64,000 nucleotides of DNA, taken from Neoceratodus forsteri. Its lineage: Eukaryota; Chordata; Ceratodontiformes; Ceratodontidae. The stretch covers positions 832,442,001 to 832,506,000 of the forward strand of contig CM057452.1 in the NCBI GenBank assembly GCA_016271365.2. Direction: 5' to 3'. The notes beneath the pieces are model-generated. The model made no database searches. It was not told where the DNA came from and saw only the letters and a program-made list of their open reading frames with translations. Made by a program: the position numbers and the translations under genes. Positions 33,727-44,935 of the stretch are shown in pieces (positions within the stretch are counted from its first letter, which is position 1; each line of letters opens with the position of its first letter).

Positions 33727-34600
33727 CATTAAATATCTCAGAAACAGTTTAGTGTTTTAACTTGAAATTTGCAGTGTGTTGAGGGGATGTCCCGTAGATG
33801 TGAATTATGGTGTTTAGGTGTTGGAAACTTTATTTGTTGTGGAGATATTGGATGACACACTTTACGTTTTGCGGATAGTGTTCTACATTGTGGCAATAGC
33901 TTGAAATTTATAGGGTAGCTAGCCTTAGTGCCACGGAAGTACTTTTCAGTGGTTAGGTGTGTAAAATGAAAATAGGTGCAGAATTATGCCACTCCAATGA
34001 ATGAAAATATCAAACTTTAAAAGTAAATATCTAGAAAACAGTGTGGTCTTTTAACTTGAAATGTGGAGGGTGTTGAGGTGATGTCTTGTAGATGTGAATT
34101 ATGGTGTTTAGGTGTTGGAAACTTTATTTGTTGTGGAGATATTGCATGACACACTTTACATTTTGCAGATAGTGTTCTACATTGTGGCAATAGCTTGAAA
34201 TTTATAGGGTAGCTAGCCTTAGTGCCACGGAAGTACTTTTCAGTGGTTAGGTGTGTAAAATGAAAATAGGTGCAGAATTATGCCACTCCAACGAATGAAA
34301 ATATCAAACTTTAAAAGTAAATATCTAGGAAACAGTGTGGTCTTTTAACTTGAAATGTGGAGGGTGTTGAGGTGATGTCTTGTAGATGTGAATTATGGTG
34401 TTTAGGTGTCAGAACATTAATTTGCTGTGGAGATATTGCATGACACAGTTTGCATTTTGTGGATAGCGCTCTCCATTGTGGTAGTAGCTTGACATTTATA
34501 GGGTAGCTAGCCTTACTGCACAGAAGTAATTTTCAGTGGTTAGTTGTATAAAATGTAAACAGGTACAGAATCCTGCCACTCCAACAAATGAAAATTTGTT
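33727..34600. repeat. 294-bp tandem repeat, about 3 copies
   Basis: The landmark GATGTGAATTATGGTGTTTA occurs at 33,797, 34,091 and 34,385, exactly 294 bp apart. Copies one and two are nearly identical; the third is more diverged and runs into the GGGCCCC block. Confidence 0.9.
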
Positions 34601-34720
34601 TCATTCAGGCCCCACGCTGCCACCAATACGTATGATATTCAGTACTACGGGCCCCATGCTCCCACCAACTTGTGCAACATTGTACTTTACTTTGCTTTCT
34701 CAAAAAGTAAGGAAATTATT

Positions 34721-35031
34721 TGCAAAAAAATGCTTTAATGCATCATTTAGGGTTAAAGCACAAAAAGTCAGGAAATGAGACCTTTAGACTGACAGATGCC
34801 AGGATGTGTCATTGGGGTTGTGGGGCCTAAATGTCACCCCATTCTTCTTTACTGTAGCATGTCAACATGCTTACACATGGAATGGGGTGACATTTGGGCC
34901 TCACAATCCCAATGACACACCCTGGCATCTGTCAGTCTGTGGAGGAGGGCGGTATACAATATGGGGGGGTAGGGGCCAACTCTAAAGGTCTCATTTCCTG
35001 ACATTTTGTGCTTTAATGCAGTTTTTTGCAA
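34721..35031. mobile_element. Foldback MITE 5
   Basis: TGCAAAAAAATGCTTTAATG mirrors GCTTTAATGCAGTTTTTTGC. Interior AGATGCCAGGATGTGTCATT mirrors AATGACACACCCTGGCATCT almost exactly, with a loop near 34,860. Confidence 0.85.
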
Positions 35032-35054
35032 AGAATATATACGTGTGTATATAC

Positions 35055-35103
<49 letters not shown>
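35032..35103. repeat. (TG)n-(TA)n microsatellite
   Basis: A TGTGTGTGTATATATA tract joining foldback MITEs 5 and 6; it is the centre of the arm 3/arm 4 inverted repeat. Confidence 0.9.
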
Positions 35104-35109
35104 TTTCAT

Positions 35110-35495
35110 TGCAGAAAACTCTGTTAATGCATCAGTTAGGGTTTCTATTAAAGCAACAAAAGTTTGGAAATTTGGTGTTATGGTTACCAACCCTATCAAC
35201 CCTACCTCCCCACCCCGCCACTCGCCACACCAACAACAGGCATTGGGGTGTGTCTTGGGGCTGTTGGCCCTCAGTCTTTCCCCATTCTCTTTGTAATGAA
35301 GCTGAGATGGTACAGTATAGGAGAACGGGGTGAGAGTTAGGCTGATGACCCCAAGACACACCATGACGCCTGTTGTTGGTGTGGAAAGTGGGGTGGGGTG
35401 GGGTGGTAGGATCAGTAAACCTAACATCAAATTTCCAAACTTTTGTTGCTATAATAAAAACCCTAACTGATGCATTAACAGCATTTTTTTGCAAT
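35110..35495. mobile_element. Foldback MITE 6
   Basis: CTGTTAATGCATCAGTTAGG mirrors CCTAACTGATGCATTAACAG. Interior CACCAACAACAGGC mirrors GCCTGTTGTTGGTG. Loop near 35,300, where the sequence keeps the empty site for the 191-bp MITE found in member 1. Confidence 0.85.
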
Positions 35496-36906
35496 TCATT
35501 TTCCTTCTTTTTGAGAAAGTGCAATGTTACCCATATGTGGTTGTAGGAGTGCAGGGTTCTCTGGGCCCTGAGCTCCCATTATGCATGCGTATTATAATTG
35601 TCTCTGATTTTCATGTGGGAGCAGAGGGCCCTCTGGGCCCTGCACTCTCATCTATACATAAATGTACAGATATTGTAATGAACTCTCATCTCCCTGTGGG
35701 AGCTCAGGGCTATCTGGGCCCTGTGCTCCCAGTACTGCATACTGGAGGGCCCTGCACTCCCAGTATTGCATAATGGTATCCATATGTGGGAGTGCAGGGC
35801 CCTCTGGACCCTGCGCTGCCATCTACCCATAAGTAAAGAGACATAACGCAGGCCTAGAGACATTCCAAATAACCCTTGTGCTGCAAATGAGGCAATATCT
35901 TAGTAACCATAGGAACATTGGAAAAAATTCCACCGCAGTTGTAATCATGGCCTGGCAGCCTGCATGCATGCATAGTAAAGGTGTGCTAAGATGAGCTTAG
36001 TGAAAAATCAGTATCTCGAACCGTTTTTGAGATATAGGCGCCGAAAGATACCGATGACGCCACAATGTTACCCTATGGGAAATTTTTAAACTTCCGAATG
36101 GTATAACTATGGAACTAATGCAAATTGTTTCACCAAACCAGCAAAAGGCGCATCAGTGGTGAAAGCCCTTCCTACCCTGCAAATTTCAGCTCAAAAGTCC
36201 TAACCATTTTTTGCTATGAAGTGGCAAAGAAGCAGCAATTAAAAAAAATACTTTCACAAATTTGTGACAGTTCCAATGGAAATATTGAAAAAAAATATTT
36301 CCTAGCATTATTTTTGAAAAACTAATGTCAGGATCATGTTCTTTAGGCCCCAATTAGGTAAACACAACTGTTGGTATTTACCAAGGGGCAGTATTTTTTG
36401 AATTACAACTATTTTTTCACATCACTAACTGAAAACAAGATGGCAGATTTGCGACACTACAAAACCCATTTGCAAAAGTAAAAAGTACTTTTGAGGTGTA
36501 CATATATTTTTCCTATAGGCTATAACAATGGGAAACTTTAAACTTTAATAACTTTTGAATGGATTAATATTTTTTCCCCAAACTTTCAAAAGGCACATCA
36601 GTGACCCAGACCTCATATACCCTGACAATTTCAGACCAGGTCCCAAAACCATTTTGGCCATAGCCCCGAGCAAAGAATTTGCAAAAAAGTGGTATTTTTC
36701 ACATTTTTGGCACCCTGCAGCTCCACAACCGCACATCTGACTGGAACAAATCTTGCCAGATACAAAGATGTTTGGTACCAGACAGTGCATGCAAAATTTC
36801 AGGCAAATTAAATAAACAGTTGTAAAGTTATTAAAGTGAAAAAATTGGGGTTTAACATGGAAGTGGCTGCGCAACCCTAACTGTAGGGCACTACCATGCC
36901 ATATAA
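35496..36906 (-). mobile_element. Large inverted-repeat family arm 4
   Basis: Sister of arm 1. It shows GGGCCCT blocks (35,550-35,820), TTCCACCGCAGTTGTAATCA (35,928), ATCTCGAACCGTTTTTGAGA (36,013), a YY1-like CAAGATGGCAGA (36,436) and AATAACTTTTGAATGGATTA (36,560), ending CAACCCTAACTGTAGGGCAC near 36,890. It lacks the long short-word array, so it is an internally shorter member. No coding frame. Confidence 0.68.
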
Positions 36907-37193
36907 TATATATCATATCTACCATCTGTCTTAACCTTTGCCTTTCCTTCCCCTAGGATCTAATTTTTAAAATGTTTTATTCTTGACAATTTTAAAATAT
37001 GCTTACGAATAATGATACATACTGTATGTTTGGCAAAAGCATCTATACCTCATTATTTAAATTAATTTATAATTGTTTGCCAGTACCCCACAATTTAAGC
37101 ATATAGATATGTACTAAACCAACTCATTTGGTGGGACCTCCTGAAGGAAAAACAATCAACATTTGTTTACATCCAACAACAAGCAGTGACAAT
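36907..37193. other. Unassigned A/T-rich spacer
   Basis: Nothing recognised between the end of arm 4 and the 3' end of the CR1 at 37,194. Confidence 0.4.
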
Positions 37194-39836
37194 TTACGAA
37201 CATACGAAATTGCCGGCAAAAAAAGGCCCACAGGTCTATCAAGTCTTCCCAATTGTGCAGCTCTTAGTTTCATATTACTACAACTGCCCCACCCCACCCA
37301 AAACCCCCCTTCCTCCACTTTCCTGGTCCTTCCCCCCTTCATGTTCTTGTGTGTACTAACCCTGCCCTTGACTCTATCCCAACCCTGCTTAAAGCTATCC
37401 ATTGTATTAACTCCTCTGGCAGTGTGTTCCAACCTGCCACCTCTGTGAAGTAGTGCCTCCTCATCTCCCTCCTAAATCTTCCCCTTCCAACTTCAGACTT
37501 TACCCACTAGTGACCCTTCCCCCCTTTAAGCGGAACAATCCTCCCTCCCTGACTTTGTTTATGTGTTTCAAGTACTTAAAGGTCTCTATCATGTTCCCAC
37601 TTTCCCTTTTGTTTTCCACCGAGTACATGTTGAGCTCCTTCAATCTTTACTTGTATGGCAACTCCCCTAGTCTTATGATCATTTTTGTAGCCCTACGCTG
37701 CACCCCCTCCAGTAATCTCACATCCTTTTTGAGGTGTGGGCACCAGTGCTGTACACAATACACCAAGTGTGGGCTCATCAGTGATCAATACAATGGCAGG
37801 ATGACATCCACCTTTTGAGAGGTGATCTCTCTGGCAATGCACCCCAGCATCCTATTTGCCCTTGCTGCTGCCCTCCTACGCTGTGCTGATACCTTCATGT
37901 CCCCTGTGACAATTGCCCTGAGGTCCCTTTCCTCCTCTGAAGCCGTTACCTGCACACACCCCAGCCATTAGCTGTTCCTGGGATTTCTGGCTCCGAGGTG
38001 CATGACCTTGCACTTCTTAGCATTAAACCCCAACTGCCACTCCCCAGACCAGTGTTTGAGTTTAGCTAGATCCTCTATGAGTGCCTGCCTTTCTTACTCT
38101 TTGTCCACTTTTACACAAATTTTAGTGTCATCTGTGAACAGGCTGATCTTACTCTTGACCCCCTCTGTAATTTCTCCAGTGAAGACATTGAACAAAACAG
38201 GGCCCAGCACTGAACCCTGCAGTACCCCACTCGTTACTGGCCTTGGCTTGGATGTCTCCCCCCTTACAACTACCCTATGTTGTCTGCTCTGCAGCCCGCT
38301 CTCAACCCACCCCACCAGTTTTCCCCCATGCTTATCCCTCAGCTTGCTCATTAACCTCTGTGCGGCACCAAGTCTAAAGCCTTGCTGAAGTCCAGATACA
38401 GGACAGACACAGCATGGCCTTCATCAACAGCCCTAGTGACCCAGTCAAAGAAGTCGATCAGGTTAGTTTCACAAGATCTTCCTGTGACAAACCCATGCTG
38501 TCTCTTGTCCTGCAGACCATTGCTATCGAGAAAGGTTATCAACTTCTCCTTCAGAATGGTCTCCATTAACTTCTTCACTATGGAAGTCAGGCTCACCTGT
38601 CTGTAGTTACCCGATTGATCCTTGGGTCCACTCTTGTGAAGGGGCACCTCATGAGCCATCCTCCAGTCCCTGGGTACATTCCCCATCTCCAAGAAGGTGT
38701 TGAACAGGTCCATCAGATGGCCTGCCAGCACTGAAAACAAACATAAAACAGAGTGAGCACTAAGGCTGTGGTGCTCACGAAAGTCAGAACATTCTTACAA
38801 ACAGGTTATTCGGGCACTTACCACCATGTACAATGCTGACACCATAATTCAAAAAAACAAGGAAACATTTATTGCATTCATGTAAAAGCATACAGCGCCT
38901 GCCTGATGTGTTTCTGGTCCTGGCTGGACCCTTTATCAAAGGCTAAGGCGCTCCATCTAAGCAAGTACTTTATATACAGATGCATAAAATCAGGACATGC
39001 TGACTTCATCAATTAATTAATTAATTAATTATGTGTGTTAAACAATCATATAATTTTGAAACAAACAGAGTACTATAGCTCTTCATGGACCTATTGGTCA
39101 CTCTGTATTACCCAATGAACAACACCTCGACATAATAAATTAACAATGAAACAGTAAAGTTAATGGAACTATATTACATGAAGGAGTAAAAAAAGCTATA
39201 AATAAAAAACACAACACTATAGCCATACTATAACTCATAATATCTGAGACTAGTACTTAAATTATTTTAATATATGGATCTTGGATTTAATATGTCGGTA
39301 AAGCATACAAAAAAAGTTCGGTAATACCCTTAAACATTTACTGATAATACTACTGTCAATCACTAAATAGTATTGTTTAAGTGTGATAATACTATCGTTG
39401 CACTCCTCAACGATAGTATTACCACAGTCACCACACAGCGCAAGCGCCCACAAAGATGCCTTCTGTCCCTCACGTCGCCCTAAATGTGCCTCCTGATTGG
39501 CAGTATTTCATGTGTGGTAGGCACAGCTTATTTTAAAAAACATGGCGGCTCGCTTTCTAAGCTTAGCGAGACCCATTGATCCCTCACAACATAAAATTTT
39601 CTCCCCCTCAGAAAAATGAGAAACTGCAGCCCAAACAAGTAAAAAGGTAGGACTACCAACCACTTTTTTTTTTATAAAGTGAACGAAGACAGGAGAGGTG
39701 TAGCACAGTGGGCTACAATGAGAGCAGCAACAAGGAAGGCGGCAGTTGGCTATGACACAGCATCCATGTCTGAAACTGCCGACTGCCAGCCAGAAAGAAA
39801 AAACAAAACAAAATCCAAGATCCACATATTAAAAAA

Positions 39837-39988
39837 AATAACGAATAGGTGCCAGTGCATTACCGGTGAGTACCATCTTGAGGTTCTGGAAACGGGAACC
39901 TTTTGAGCTTTGCTCTCGAGGTTCCTACGTGTCCAGAACCTCTCAATAGTATTACTCACCGGTAATACACCGTCACCTATTCATTATT
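39837..39988. repeat. Palindrome in Penelope 3' region
   Basis: AATAACGAATAGGTGCCAGT and GCATTACCGGTGAGTA mirror the right arm (TACTCACCGGTAATACACCG, then TCACCTATTCATTATT). AGGTTCTGGA and TCCAGAACCT continue the stem inward to a centre near 39,912. A smaller stem (GATAATACTATCGTTG and inverted) lies at 39,381-39,421. It could be a small MITE nested in the Penelope element. Confidence 0.75.
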
Positions 39989-40221
39989 CTCTTTATAATA
40001 ATTAGTAACCAATAATGAATTTAAATCACACTATTATACACAATTGCATCTAAATTTAAATACTATTCCTTAGTTATACCTGGTACAGAATATTAAAACA
40101 CTTTCAAGATCTTATCTTTAAAGTCATAGAACTTGGGGGGGAGGGAATGCCACCATGGAGAGATTAAAGAATAAAAGAACAGAAACGAAAAAAGAGGAAA
40201 CCCACTGACCATATATAATGG

Positions 40222-40490
40222 TCATATCCTTTCTTGTAGATATGGTCTAATCTCAAACCCTGTATTTAAGCCTGGTAATTTGGTGGCTTTCAAGTCAATT
40301 ATCCAAAAAGTCTCTCTTTTCAGGACTACGTTGTTATAATTACCACCTCTTGGATGCAGACTTACTTTATCTATAGCTCTATATGTAAAAATATGTTGCT
40401 GATTGCCATTTCTAGTATTGTTATATATATGTTGTGCTGTGGCATATATAATATCCCCTCTTCTATCGCTCCTTTCTATCGCTCTACAGG
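40222..40490 (-). pseudogene. Penelope GIY-YIG endonuclease C-terminus
   Basis: The frame on the minus strand reads HIYNNTRNGNQQHIFTYRAI, then VSLHPRGGNYNNVVLKRETF and WIIDLKATKLPGLNTGFEI, ending at the stop at 40,222. The RE-x-FWI...L-x-T/A-x3-PGLN pattern is the conserved end of the Penelope GIY-YIG nuclease, which nicks target DNA to start retrotransposition. The GIY, YIG and CG blocks and the reverse transcriptase are gone. The upstream part of the open frame belongs to the CR1 target. Confidence 0.8.
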
Positions 40491-42087
40491 TCCAGCCTGC
40501 CAACACCTCTGCCAGTTCCTTCAGGACCCTTGGGTGTATACCGTCTGGTCTTGGTGCCTTGTCCATCTGTAAGGCTTTAAGGCACTTCAGAACTCTATGC
40601 TCTTGGATGACATTGTCTGTTATCTCTGCCCCCCTCCACCCTTACCCCCTTTCCCCTGCGGTATTGGGCCATCCTTTTCTTTTGTGAACACTGAGCACAA
40701 ATACTTACTGAGTCCCTCTGCCTGATCTTCCCCTTTTTCTGCCCATCCCCCCCTCTTGATTCTAACAATGTCATCCCTACAACTCCGCTTATCCCTTATG
40801 TATTTAAAGAACCCCTTTTCCCCCTCTCTGATCCCTTGTGACAACTTCAGCTCCTTTGCTGCCTTGGCTGCCCTGATTGACCTGGTTACCTCCCTTAATG
40901 CCTTTGTGAAGACTTCTCTATCCTCACCATGTTCAGATTTTTTGAACTTAATGAAGGCCAGTCTTTTTTCCCTCACCTTCCCCTCCACCTCCTTGCTGAG
41001 TCAGCTAGGTTTTCTTGACCTGGACTGCTTACTCTGAGATTTGGCACATGTTCGTGGCCTCATTTAGCCCCTTCCTAATGATTGCCCACTTCTGTTCAGC
41101 ATCCATCCCTGGGTTAATTTCAGCTAAATACCCCTCTAGGATTCTGCCCATTCAGGCAAAATCTGCCTTCCTGAAGTCCAACACTCTTGTTCTGGTCTTA
41201 GCCAACTTCTTCCCTGTGTTGAGGAGGAATCATACTGAGTGGTGGTCACTTCCTGCTAGAGGGTCTTGTACTACCATGTCCTGGACTTAGTCCCTATTTG
41301 TTAGCACCAAGTCCAGTATGTTGCCTTCCCTAGTAGGATACAACACCCTTGCAATAGGTAGCTGTCTTGGATAGCCTCCAGAAGCACCTGTTCGCTTGCG
41401 TGTACTGTAGTTACTCTCTGCCAGTCAATCCCAGGTAGGTTGAAGTCTCCCACTAGAACTGTATTCCCTTTGCCACTGACCTTCCTGATTTGCTCCCCCC
41501 AGCTCCCTATTCACCTCCTTGCTCTGTGAGGGTGGCCTGTACACCACCCCCATCCTGAGCTTCTTACCTTTAGGGCTTTGGAGCAATACCCATATGGCTT
41601 CTAGCTTCCCCTCATCCCCTTCCTTCCTGGTACACAATATCCCCTCCCTGACATAAATAGCCATCCCTCCCGGTTCCTGTGGAATGCCTTGTATCCCAGG
41701 ATTATGAGATCCCAGTCATGGTATTGGGTGGCCCAGGTCTCTGAAATGGCAGCAATATCTACCTCTCCATCCACCATCATTGCCTAGAACTCTGTCACCT
41801 TGTTTGCTAAGCTCCTTGCATTCAAGGATACTACAGTCCACCATGTGTCCTGCTCCTCCTCTTCCTGTCTCTCTCTCCCTTCCACTTTTGTCTTTGTAAC
41901 TTCCCCTCATTCTCCTTCTCCTTCACGGGGGTGCGAGGCCTTCCAGTCTCCCCTGGAAGGTGCCTCCTCCCTGTTATCCGACTCAGTCCCTCCCCCTCCT
42001 CAGTTTAAATCTATGTTGTTTTTAATGTACTTCTCCAGCCAATGTCTCAATGCCCTTGTACCCTCGATGTTCAGAAGTACAGTCTAT

Positions 42088-44935
42088 TGTGCCCACAACA
42101 GCACGGATTCTGTCAGTGCCATAGCACAGCTACGGCCTTAGTTGAATTCATAGACTACGTTCACAAGGCCTTGGATGGGGGCAGCCTGATGGGATCTGTC
42201 TTCATAGATCTCACCAAAGCCTTTGATATGGTCACCCATCATGTCTTGTTTGACCAGCTTCAGCACCTCTGGCTAGCCTCTGAAGCTATCCTTTGATTCC
42301 AGGATTACCTATCCAGCAGAGTACAGAGTGTAAAAATTGGGACAGCTATCTCCTCATCTAGGGATCTAGTACTGGGTGTCCCACAAGGGTCTATACTGGA
42401 CCCCCTCCTCTTTAGCCTGTTCATCAACAGGCATCCAGAGGCCTGCGATAGCAAGGTTATTCTGTATGCAGATGATAAGCCATTCTTAGTTGTAGTGCCC
42501 AGGTTCAGCACCTACAGGATGATTTGTAGTACTTATTTCACAGTTTGGAGGACTGGTTCAGCTCTCAGAAATTGCTTCTCAATTACAAGAAGAGGAAGAC
42601 AATGCTGATAACCACTCACCAGAACAAGAGATCTTTTCTGTCCCTTACTATTACTAACAACAAGGCTGCTCCACTCGAGCAGGTCAACTCTTTTAAATAC
42701 TTGGGTGTGATCATTGATGACACCCTCTCTTACATGCAGCACATCGATCAGGTCATCAAAACAGTGAACACCAAACTTGGAGTTCTCTACAGGCACAGAC
42801 AGTACCTAACTCCTGAGGCACTCAGGTTGGCAGTCTCCTCTTCCATCTTGTCTGTTATTGACTACGGACTCATGGTCTGTGGATCGGCATCTGACAGAGC
42901 TAAAATGAGTAAGCACGGCCCTCAACAAGGCCTGCAGGCTGGTCCTAGGGGCTGATAATCTCCTACACACCTGCTCCCTCTACGAGCGCACTAACTGGCT
43001 CAATTTTGCCAGCAGAATCAAACACCAAACCTGCCTGCTTGGCATGAAATTTCTCCTACGTAAAGCTCCATTGACCTTCAAAGAACTGCTCTGGCGAGGT
43101 AGATCTGGGTACTGCACTAGAGGGCAGACTCGCTGCCCACTTTCCATCCCCTTCAGAAAACGGCACTTGGCCAAAGGTCCTTTTCATACAGGGCTCCTTC
43201 TTGGCTAAATGAGATCCCAGTGTATCCCCTTTGTTCCCAGTGGTTACTAGAATCCCACTTAGAATCAGAGGCAGGCAGGGAGAGGCAGCTAGTGAAATGG
43301 CAGTTAAATGGATTTCACAGTGTCCCACTCTGTTTTTCGGTCTCAGCTGAGCTGGAGTGATGATGTCACGTTAAAATTGATGCAGCAGCATAAGCCACAT
43401 TGGAATGCTAGCTGGGTAGAGTGAGATGGAATGTTGAGTTAGAGTTCAGTAGTCTGTAGAGTGGAGTGCCAGGAGGAGGCTGCAGCTAGACAGCTCCTCT
43501 GTTATTAGCTTTGACAGAGAGCTACCACTGTAGTTTGGGTAGTTTGTTCTCACCCTAGAAGAAGAACATAGAAGACAGAGAGTGAAGTGGTGGAAACTGT
43601 TCCAAGAGGGTTTTCCAGTGTCTCATCCCCAGAGGGATGGGGGGGGGTCCAGGATTCAAGGGCAATCCCCTGGTCTGTGTTGAAGCTGCCTGAGATCCAT
43701 CTGCTCTGAGAGTACCCGAGACTGTTGTGTGAAAAAGCCCTGGGGCACCTGCATTCCTGTGGTGAGTTTTTCTCTGACAAAGGGACTCTGTCACCTAGAC
43801 TGTTTTCTGTTTAAAAGTGTTTGTTTACTATGGGGTCCAGAGAGAGACTTGCTAAGTATAGAACTTTTAGTTTGTGTCTGATTTAAAAGTGCCTGCTAAA
43901 GTTGGGGTCTAGTGAAGAGACATTGCCAATTACAGAACTTTTAACTTCAGGACACCTCAGAGGTGTGTAATGTAGTATGTTAAATGTGAAAGACATTTCG
44001 AGATAGCATCTACAAGTTTTCTATGAGGGTGTTATTAACCAGATGAATGGTCGAGTATAAATTTGGAAGCAAAAGGTGAGAGACCCTCCAGCTGGAGTAA
44101 CCATGTTTACCTTTCCAGGTTCAGTTTGGGCACCTTTGTTTTCTTTCAGTGCATTTGGCCAGTGCCTGAAGAAAATAGTTTACCCAGACATGGGTTGGAT
44201 TTTTCTGTGAGCCTGAATGTGCTCTTTGGTGGTCGAGGGTGCCACCAGTAATTCCTCATGAAATATGGAAAAGTCTCCAAGTACTGTCCGAGGGTGCCTA
44301 GTCAAAGGAAGTGCACCAGTTCTGGCCATGTGTGCCAATCTCCATTCAGAGCCAGAAAGTGTTCGCTGTTTCCATTCAGAACCTGAGGGTTCACTGTGTG
44401 TGTGCTCTGTACCTCAGTAATCTGCATTACCAGTGGAAGTAGCCCTGAGGGGGTCCATCTTTGTTTTATGATTATTCTCTGTGTATGTGAATAAAAGACA
44501 CACTCTAGAATCCCAACCTGGTTTGGACAGTACTGTAATTGCTTCCACTGTGTCTGGATTTACTTGGGTGCCCCTGACCAGAAGTACAAACCTGTAATTG
44601 TGAGCAAACATTTTCTCCCAGGGACCCAGGTTGAAGGACATGGTAAATGGTCCCCCCAGGTGTGAGCCAGATAGCTGCCACACTTGGTTTGCCTGTCTGA
44701 GGATGGCAGGCTCTGAAGTAGAAGTATTGGTAAACAGAACTGTTGTAGTGATCACTCCCCATCCCTCTCATTGGTGCCATGTGTGAGAGGAGCAGCCCTG
44801 CTAGTTGAACAAGGGGGGCCAGTGGGGGCGGATTACACCAGCATGCCTTTTACTCATTAACAGCCTCCCCATCTTCAAGGCAGAACTAAGATGTCACCTG
44901 GCCAAGGCTGAGGTCTGTAGCTGCAGGTAACCTGT
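42088..44935 (+). pseudogene. LINE B ORF2: RT and C-terminus, interrupted
   Basis: It opens at CPQQHGFCQCHSTATALVEF, then VFIDLTKAFDMVTHHVLF, VLGVPQGSILDPLLFSLFI in nearby frames, and VILYADDKPFLV (YADD intact, about 42,462). The thumb region reads FKYLGVIIDDTLSYMQHIDQ and LTPEALRLAVSSSILSVIDY in a frame open from 42,545 to 42,955. After a shift it continues (LQAGPRG side, LLRKAPLTFKE-like) to 43,220, is cut by the solo LTR, and resumes at 44,838. At least three frame breaks plus the LTR make it dead. It belongs to the same broad family as LINE A. Confidence 0.85.
43221..44837. mobile_element. Solo LTR 2, 1,617 bp
   Basis: It begins TGTATCCCCTTTG and ends GGCGGATTACA. CCAG at 43,217-43,220 and 44,838-44,841 is a 4-bp target duplication. 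It shares start, poly(A) signal (GTGAATAAAAGACAC near 44,487) and end blocks with solo LTR 1. A 4-bp duplication and TG...CA ends suit a gammaretrovirus-like (ERV1) or Gypsy-like LTR. No internal coding region remains, consistent with LTR-LTR recombination. Confidence 0.82.

Larger units (their letters stand above)
32277..34720 (+). mobile_element. Large inverted-repeat family arm 3
   Basis: It starts TATAGGGGTGTGATTTAGGG and TGTTAATAACTTTGGACCC (32,337), with an inverted YY1-like site (32,795-32,806). Instead of the CCCTTTTTG words it has TTCTTTGATC(G/A)(C/T)GAG words, expanded as 260-bp tandem units, then 294-bp units. It ends with GGGCCCCATGCTCCCACCAA (34,648) joined to foldback MITE 5. 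It is a sister of arm 2. Open frames on the minus strand are translations of the repeats. Confidence 0.65.
38732..40494 (-). mobile_element. Penelope-like element, 5'-truncated
   Basis: The 1.76-kb insert is flanked by GCCTGCCAGCAC (38,720-38,731) and GCCTGCCAACAC (40,495-40,506), a 12-bp target duplication with one mismatch. Its 5' end (40,490) enters the C-terminal part of a GIY-YIG endonuclease. The 3' UTR includes a palindrome at 39,837-39,988 and, near the 3' end, a GGTCCAGCCAGGACCAGAAA, CACATCAGGCAGGCGCTGT block typical in style of Penelope/Neptune 3' regions. The RT is missing. Confidence 0.78.
37500..41980 (-). pseudogene. CR1 (C) ORF2: endonuclease/reverse transcriptase, interrupted
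   Basis: Minus strand. The endonuclease lies at about 41,860-41,280: VVSLNARSLANKV, DIAAISETW, MGVVYRPPSQSKEVN and VLVGDFNLPGIDWQ. Linker and RT follow: RPDGIHPRVLKELAEVL at about 40,510, then after the Penelope insert HLMDLFNTFLEMGNVPRDW, VPLHKSGPKDQSGNYRQVSL, RQHGFVTGRSCETNLIDF, LDFSKALDLVPH, and SLFTDDTKICV. The catalytic FADD is FTDD here and AFDTV is ALDLV, so the active site is damaged. Frames are broken in the endonuclease as well. The intact RT stretch (38,740-38,351) is 129 codons. It stops near 37,500. Confidence 0.88.

Noticed and set aside
26052..36906. TTAATAACTTTGAACGG-ATTTGCA-type sentences considered as coding
   Set aside because: Frames are short and broken in every copy; they behave as conserved non-coding landmarks of the arm family.
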